A stretch of 33,562 nucleotides of DNA, taken from CG-Epi1 sp964634895 (GTDB lineage Archaea > Thermoplasmatota > Poseidoniia > MGIII > CG-Epi1). The notes below the pieces were generated by a model. That model was not told the origin of the DNA. It saw nothing but the letters and a program-made list of their open reading frames with translations, and searched no databases. Every line of letters begins with the position of its first letter. Position 1 is the first letter of the stretch. Shown in pieces: positions 29,433 to 33,562 of the stretch. The stretch lies in NCBI GenBank assembly GCA_964634895.1, contig CAZWJS010000013.1, forward strand, positions 1 to 33,562, in the 5' to 3' direction. The position numbers were made by a program, and so were the translations under genes.

Positions 29433-30841
29433 TAGAGTGTCTAAATGTAGAATTTAGAAGACCTAAAATTGAAAGAAAAAAAGTCATATTTGAATGGGAA
29501 GCTTGTTTTCTTGATGAATATTTTAGAGAAGGCAGAAATTATGCATCAATTGAATATCATTCTGAAGTAAAGCTTAACCTATCTATCTGTTACACTCAAT
29601 TAATAGGGCAATTTTTTCCAATTATCTCTGGATTAAAACCCAACAACAAAATCAACGTCTGTTTTCCTGACCCTGTAAAAAAATCAGACATAGATGTTTG
29701 GACTCGATTAAAAAATATTGAAAATGTAAGAGTTGTATCAAAAATCCATGATGATAAAAAAAGCGCCCTGCCTCAAATTTCTATCAATGGAGAGAAAAAG
29801 ATTGGATTACTATATGGTGGCGGTAAAGATTCCTTAGCAGCCTTAAAATTGTTTAATGACTTATATCCTGACGCTAAGAAGTCAATATTAAGAATTCATT
29901 GGTCCAAACAATCAATCGGCCGTCAGAAGGCCTTATTCACAAAAAAAATAATGGAACCGCTCAGAAAGGATTTTGAAATAGAATACTTAGATTGCACTAA
30001 TGATATTTACCGAAACATGAAAAAAAGGGAATTTGCACAATTAATGGGATTTGCGTTCTACCATGCTTCATGCTTGCCCTATTATCTTTCGAATAATTTC
30101 TTGTATGTGAATTTCAGTATAGATTCTTTAGATTTTCCAACGTCTGAAGGTAGTGCTAAAAATAAAAAGTCTATTAGATTCGCATCTGCTAGACCTGAAA
30201 AATCTCTTCATATGACTGAATTTATGAAAAAGAAAGGGTTTTCAACGAAAATTCGAAATGTGTCATTTGGAATTCCTGGTTATCTGCACTTTGAACTTTT
30301 AGCAAAAGGAGAAAGAAAATATTTGAAGCATATCTATATGTGCGAAAATACATTCAAAAGATGGTGTTTCAATTGTAGAAAATGCTTATCATTAGCGCTT
30401 CTAGCGCTAAGGTATGAATATGATCCGAAACCAGCTGAATTTGATTTAAGAGAATTTTTCGAGAATGGGGAATACATAAACAATAAAGTAAAGCCTGAAT
30501 TAGAAATAGGAAACCAAGGTTATTCAAAAATTTATACACATACTAAGCACCATGCGGCAACTGCTCAAGTCTTGAAACTAATAGATGAAAACTATGCTAA
30601 GGCGCAACTTTCTGATAGTGGTTTTGAAGTAATTAGGAAACTTAAGAAACGTTTTGAAGAATGTGCGGACGAAAATAGCATGGCTATATGGCAAGAAGCT
30701 GTACATGTAGAGTGTAGAACTGAATTTGAACTTATGATTAATTATTTTAAATCTTTAAATCTTCCAATAGTTAAAGATAAATGTATTCGATTGCTAAATA
30801 ACACTGCTGATGTTTATGATTTTACCTTTTATTCTGATTAA
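29429..30841 (+). CDS. MurL-like PP-loop ATPase-family protein
   Basis: A 470-residue protein of the PP-loop (adenine nucleotide alpha-hydrolase) superfamily: LLYGGGKDSLAALKLF has the nucleotide loop GGGKDS at 130-135. A Cys cluster at 305-319 (CEN, then WCFNCRKC) resembles the Asn-rich, Cys-rich segment that ends MurL, the UDP-MurNAc-L-Ala-L-Glu epimerase of Xanthomonas-type bacteria, and the N-terminal strand-rich domain fits that family's plan. QueC-like enzymes share only the PP-loop. Residues 340-470 look extra, with a basic helical tail. Archaea have no peptidoglycan, so an amino-acid or peptide epimerization or ligation on another substrate is more likely. The start overlaps the methyltransferase stop, with GGTGA at 29420 as ribosome site. 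Confidence 0.55.
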   Translation: MIECLNVEFRRPKIERKKVIFEWEACFLDEYFREGRNYASIEYHSEVKLNLSICYTQLIGQFFPIISGLKPNNKINVCFPDPVKKSDIDVWTRLKNIENVRVVSKIHDDKKSALPQISINGEKKIGLLYGGGKDSLAALKLFNDLYPDAKKSILRIHWSKQSIGRQKALFTKKIMEPLRKDFEIEYLDCTNDIYRNMKKREFAQLMGFAFYHASCLPYYLSNNFLYVNFSIDSLDFPTSEGSAKNKKSIRFASARPEKSLHMTEFMKKKGFSTKIRNVSFGIPGYLHFELLAKGERKYLKHIYMCENTFKRWCFNCRKCLSLALLALRYEYDPKPAEFDLREFFENGEYINNKVKPELEIGNQGYSKIYTHTKHHAATAQVLKLIDENYAKAQLSDSGFEVIRKLKKRFEECADENSMAIWQEAVHVECRTEFELMINYFKSLNLPIVKDKCIRLLNNTADVYDFTFYSD

Positions 30842-30892
30842 ATTACTTTTATTGGAACTTACTTTAATTTTCTATTTGAGGGCGAACTAACT

Positions 30893-30918
30893 TCTTATAG
30901 TATAAACTCATGTAGTTT
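30893..30918 (+). promoter_or_regulatory. Promoter of the short-chain dehydrogenase gene
   Basis: CTTATAGTATAAAC (30893-30906) supplies the TATA element about 25 bases before ATG 30921, which suits a leaderless transcript. AAACT (30904-30908) and AGTTT (30914-30918) form a 5-bp inverted pair between the TATA box and the start; this may be chance. Confidence 0.4.
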
Positions 30919-30920
30919 CA

Positions 30921-31766
30921 ATGACCAGAAGGTTGTGTTTAATCACTGGAGCTACCGATGGAATAGGCAAAGAAACTGCCATACAAATGGCATCAAAAGG
31001 ATATGATTTAATCCTAATCGGTCGAAATAAACAAAAAGGTAAGAAAGTAATTAATCAAATTTTGAAGAATTCCAAAGAGTGTAAAATTGATTTCTTTCAA
31101 GCTGATTTAATATTGATGAAAGAAGTTGCAAAAGTTGCTGATGAGGTTCGTGCAAAATATGATAAGATTGATATCTTGATAAACAACGTTGGAGCTTATT
31201 TCGCCTTCCGAGGGATGACTGAGGAAGGATTTGAAAGAACGTTTGCATTGAATCATCTTGGTTATTTCCTTATGACAAAAAAATTGTTAGACTTAGTTCA
31301 AGCTAGTGGTTATGCTCGGATTATCAACGTCTCTTCAAGTGCCCATTATGGTATTGATTTTGAATTTGATAATATTAATGGTGAGAAGAAATACAAAGGA
31401 TTCGATGCGTACAAAAAATCTAAATTAGCCAATGTGATGTTTACTTACGAGCTCGCAAAAAGGATTGAAAGGAAAGGTGTAACTGCGAATTGTTTGCACC
31501 CTGGCTTTGTAGCTACTAAATTCGGAAATAATAACAATATTCTATGGAGAATGTTCATAGGTTTTGCAAAAATGATGATGGCTATTAGCGTAAAAGATGG
31601 TGCAAAGACTACAGTTTACTTAGCATGTTCAAAGGATGTTGAGAATACAACTGGTAGATTTTTTGCTAATAGTGAAGTCAAGAAAGGATCTAGTAAAGCT
31701 AAAAATGAAGAGCATAATCGAAAGCTTTGGGAAGTTTCAGAAGAGGCTATTTCGCCTTTTATTTAA
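30921..31766 (+). CDS. Short-chain dehydrogenase/reductase, retinol-dehydrogenase-like
   Basis: A 281-residue NAD(P)-dependent oxidoreductase with a Rossmann fold. The nucleotide motif is TGATDGIG (9-16), the structural motif is NNVG (88-91, a variant of NNAG), the catalytic Asn is at 111 (NHLG), a Ser lies in NVSSSAHYG (136-144), and Tyr164 and Lys168 form YKKSK. An Arg after the second strand (LIGRNKQKG) points to NADPH. The pattern is nearest to the retinol dehydrogenase/WW-domain oxidoreductase group, which acts on lipophilic alcohols and ketones, but the substrate is unknown. The gene has its own promoter. Confidence 0.9.
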   Translation: MTRRLCLITGATDGIGKETAIQMASKGYDLILIGRNKQKGKKVINQILKNSKECKIDFFQADLILMKEVAKVADEVRAKYDKIDILINNVGAYFAFRGMTEEGFERTFALNHLGYFLMTKKLLDLVQASGYARIINVSSSAHYGIDFEFDNINGEKKYKGFDAYKKSKLANVMFTYELAKRIERKGVTANCLHPGFVATKFGNNNNILWRMFIGFAKMMMAISVKDGAKTTVYLACSKDVENTTGRFFANSEVKKGSSKAKNEEHNRKLWEVSEEAISPFI

Positions 31767-31805
31767 GACAACAAACTTTTAAAAGTCTGATAATAAAATA
31801 AGACT

Positions 31806-32351
31806 ATGGACACTAAAGCATTAATCGCTGTACTTTTAGTCGCTGGAATTGCTGGCGGCTTTACAATAAACAATTATATTGTAGAAGATAAAGCTGTAAA
31901 TGATAATTACACAAATACTGTAGAGCAAGTTGAAATAGGTGGTGAGGCTCCTGATTTCACACTTAAAGACACTGATGGAAATGAATTTAATCTTTCGGAT
32001 TATGAAGGTGACAAAGTGTTAGTCTTAGAATTCACAAATATGAAATGTGGAACCTGCAAGGATTTTGAGAAGAATGAAATTAAAAGTTATTGTAATGAAT
32101 CAATGCCCGAGGATGTTGAAGTTATTTCAGTAACTCAAACCAAAAACGCTGATGAAGACAAATTAGCTGAAAGAACTGAAGAAATGGGCTGGAGATTCAT
32201 GAAAGGTAGCAGTGAAATGACGGATGCTTTTGGAGCTGATAGTAGTCCTACTGTTGTGATAATCGACAAGGATGGAATAGTAACTTTCTCCGAAAGTGGA
32301 AGCATGTCTAAATCTGAATTAGAAGAAGAAATCAACGAAGCGCTTGAATGA
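31806..32351 (+). CDS. Membrane-anchored thioredoxin-fold (TlpA/peroxiredoxin-like) protein
   Basis: A 181-residue protein with an N-terminal hydrophobic anchor (5-22), a short linker, and a thioredoxin-fold domain facing outside. The domain opens GGEAPDFTLKDTDGNEFNLSDY, typical of AhpC/TSA-TlpA proteins; the redox pair is CGTC (81-84) within FTNMKCGTCKDFEKNE, and the cis-Pro loop is SSPTVVIID. A CxxC site instead of a lone peroxidatic Cys favours thiol-disulfide exchange over peroxidase activity. It may keep extracytoplasmic proteins reduced or oxidised. The stop overlaps the following thioesterase start by four bases (ATGA). Confidence 0.87.
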   Translation: MDTKALIAVLLVAGIAGGFTINNYIVEDKAVNDNYTNTVEQVEIGGEAPDFTLKDTDGNEFNLSDYEGDKVLVLEFTNMKCGTCKDFEKNEIKSYCNESMPEDVEVISVTQTKNADEDKLAERTEEMGWRFMKGSSEMTDAFGADSSPTVVIIDKDGIVTFSESGSMSKSELEEEINEALE

Positions 32352-32767
32352 GTATCTGGTTCAATAATTACACTGTAAAAGATATAGTCACCAAAGACAC
32401 CATGGTCGAGCACCTTGGGATTGAGGTCACAGAACTAGGTAATGGCTATGTTGTTGGAACGATGCCGGTTGATAAGAGAACAAAACAACCTTTTGGAATT
32501 TTGCACGGTGGTGCTTCTGTTGCTCTCGCCGAAACATTGGCTAGCTATGCTGGATTTCTGACTATTGATCCTGAAAAATATCATGTCGTCGGTGTCGAAA
32601 TTAATGCTAACCATTTGAAAATGGCTAAGAAAGGGTTCGTGACTGGAAAATGTAGTCCAATCAAAATAGGACGTTCTACTCAAGTTTGGCAAACTGAGAT
32701 TACGAATGAAAACAGGGAACTTATTTGTATAAGCAGAATTACTTTGATGGTTTTAGAAAAAAAATAA
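32348..32767 (+). CDS. Hotdog-fold thioesterase, PaaI/YdiI-like
   Basis: A 139-residue single-hotdog protein expected to hydrolyse acyl- or aroyl-CoA thioesters. The family motif is FGILHGGASVALAETLASYAG, carrying the HGG turn and the Glu on the hot-dog helix; VVGVEINANHL and FVTGKCSPIKIGRSTQVWQ form the later strands. The substrate is not predictable. It is coupled to the thioredoxin-fold gene by the ATGA overlap and ends one base before the convergent membrane-protein gene. Confidence 0.9.
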   Translation: MSIWFNNYTVKDIVTKDTMVEHLGIEVTELGNGYVVGTMPVDKRTKQPFGILHGGASVALAETLASYAGFLTIDPEKYHVVGVEINANHLKMAKKGFVTGKCSPIKIGRSTQVWQTEITNENRELICISRITLMVLEKK

Positions 32768-32768
32768 A

Positions 32769-33515
32769 CTAGAATTGCATTATCAGCATTAGTGAGGCAT
32801 AACCTGTAAACATAAGGAAAGGCGTGTCCCATGTATGCGGCGAATATGCCTCGGTCAAAGTCATAATAATTGGAATAATAAGCATTGAAAGGATAAATTG
32901 TGTCGTTGTAAAATATTCAATGTGCATAGCGACTACTATAAATCCTGTGATTAGTACACAAGCGCTACCCTCTAATGTTCTAACATATTCTTTATTGGTG
33001 AACATTGCTCTGGTCTTATATTCATGAGTGCCGAATCTGACTCCCACTGGTTCCGCCAAACCATCTCCTAACACATTGATTAAAATAGGAATAAGGACTA
33101 ACGATTCTAATCCCCATTGGCCACACAACCAAATCATTGGAAGCATCACGCCAAAACCTGCTGCAAATTGAGTCCATAACCAGGTTAATGTGTGAGGCCT
33201 ATCCTCCGGTCTGTCAAACCCTTCAAACATAAGTTGAAATGGAGGAAATAATTGTCTAATTGGCCCATAAAATGCAAGTAATGATAGAGTGGTTATCAAA
33301 GCACTTATTGCAAGATACACAAAATCAGTGAAGGTCTCGGCATTGAATTGTTTATCGATAAAGACTGGTAAGAAGAAAATCGCAAAATGGTTGATTTTTC
33401 GGGTGTAATTTACTTTAATGTTAAGATATCGTGCTAAAGCTCCTGTTGAAAGCATCACTACGGTAAGGGCAAAACCCTTTGCAACAGTAGACTGTATTTC
33501 CGGAGTGATTTCCAT
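32769..33515 (-). CDS. Second dolichol/phytol-kinase-like membrane protein
   Basis: A 248-residue polytopic protein with six or seven hydrophobic segments. It bears RKINHF (39-44; RKxxH), LGDGLAEPVGVRFG (149-162) and RTLEGS (179-184), the best-known signatures of the CTP-dependent polyprenol/phytol kinase superfamily, more complete than those of the protein at 12599 because the terminal GS is kept. The expected role is phosphorylation of an isoprenoid alcohol at the membrane. The ATG at 33515 lies 11 bases behind the 3' end of a tRNA on the same strand, so the message may be released by tRNA 3' processing. Confidence 0.78.
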   Translation of the reverse strand: MEITPEIQSTVAKGFALTVVMLSTGALARYLNIKVNYTRKINHFAIFFLPVFIDKQFNAETFTDFVYLAISALITTLSLLAFYGPIRQLFPPFQLMFEGFDRPEDRPHTLTWLWTQFAAGFGVMLPMIWLCGQWGLESLVLIPILINVLGDGLAEPVGVRFGTHEYKTRAMFTNKEYVRTLEGSACVLITGFIVVAMHIEYFTTTQFILSMLIIPIIMTLTEAYSPHTWDTPFLMFTGYASLMLIMQF

Positions 33516-33526
33516 ACAACACCAAG

Positions 33527-33562
33527 TGGTGGACCGGGCGAGATTTGAACTCGCGCCCTCCT
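33527..33562 (-). tRNA. tRNA, 3' part only (cut by window end)
   Basis: On the minus strand the last 36 bases read as a T arm GCGAG-TTCAAAT-CTCGC, acceptor half CCGGTCC, discriminator A and encoded CCA. The 5' half and the anticodon lie outside the window, so the amino acid cannot be named. The acceptor requires a 5' end GGACCGG. Confidence 0.88.

Noticed and set aside
1..33562. CRISPR array, insertion sequence, integrase, prophage or toxin-antitoxin pair
   Set aside because: No regularly spaced direct repeats, transposase or integrase motifs seen. The RHH gene at 1147 resembles an antitoxin but its partner is a transporter and it has a metal-binding tail.

Overview
The window reads as a chromosomal segment of an archaeon. 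The diagnostic region is 17690-26683: a tRNA-Lys followed by rpoH, one undivided rpoB, a split rpoA1/rpoA2 pair and ribosomal protein L30e, in the classic archaeal order. The undivided rpoB, the A+T-rich composition, the very large secreted beta-sandwich protein with a C-terminal sorting-type tail, and the many genes whose start codon lies about 25 bases after a TATA box (leaderless style) fit a Thermoplasmatota-like marine euryarchaeon (Marine Group II/III, Poseidoniia). The assignment to a group is inference; no database search was possible.

Layout. 1-1421: a cut-off zinc-ribbon gene, then a minus-strand metal operon with a ribbon-helix-helix (RHH) regulator carrying a Cys/His tail and a ZIP metal transporter, preceded by an inverted repeat around the TATA box. 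1500-6071: a secreted DUF4430-type protein, a CBS-pair protein, a lipoprotein fusing a GH43 beta-propeller to a blue-copper domain, a UbiA prenyltransferase (probably archaeal ether-lipid synthesis) and a YgjP-type metallopeptidase. 6206-12534: a 1952-residue surface protein and a VOC-family protein. 12599-13276: a dolichol/phytol-kinase-like membrane protein. 13265-17452: a tight minus-strand cluster of pyrophosphate-type phosphofructokinase, classical class I aldolase, a secreted esterase and polyphosphate kinase 2. 17453-17689: the divergent control region. 17690-26683: tRNA-Lys and the RNA polymerase operon. 26722-30841: transketolase, a methyltransferase of the phthiotriolone type and a MurL-like PP-loop protein. 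30921-32767: a short-chain dehydrogenase, a membrane-anchored thioredoxin-fold protein and a hotdog thioesterase. 32769-33562: a second lipid-kinase-like membrane protein lying directly behind a tRNA that is cut by the window end.

Most interesting signals. The RNA polymerase has lost all four ligands of the RpoB C-terminal zinc site and two of four at each RpoA1 zinc site, while the catalytic motifs are intact. RpoA2 carries about 380 extra N-terminal residues with helix-hairpin-helix-like and beta-rich parts, plus a duplication of its normal N-terminal helical segment. Also notable are an RHH regulator with its own metal-binding tail next to a ZIP transporter, a GH43-cupredoxin fusion, a MurL-like protein in an apparent archaeon, and an 8-bp inverted repeat around the UbiA promoter. 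The polymerase zinc loss and the metal-uptake operon suggest, as a hypothesis only, a lineage that economises on zinc.

No stretch over 300 bases lacks a gene. I see no CRISPR array, insertion sequence, integrase, attachment site or rRNA.
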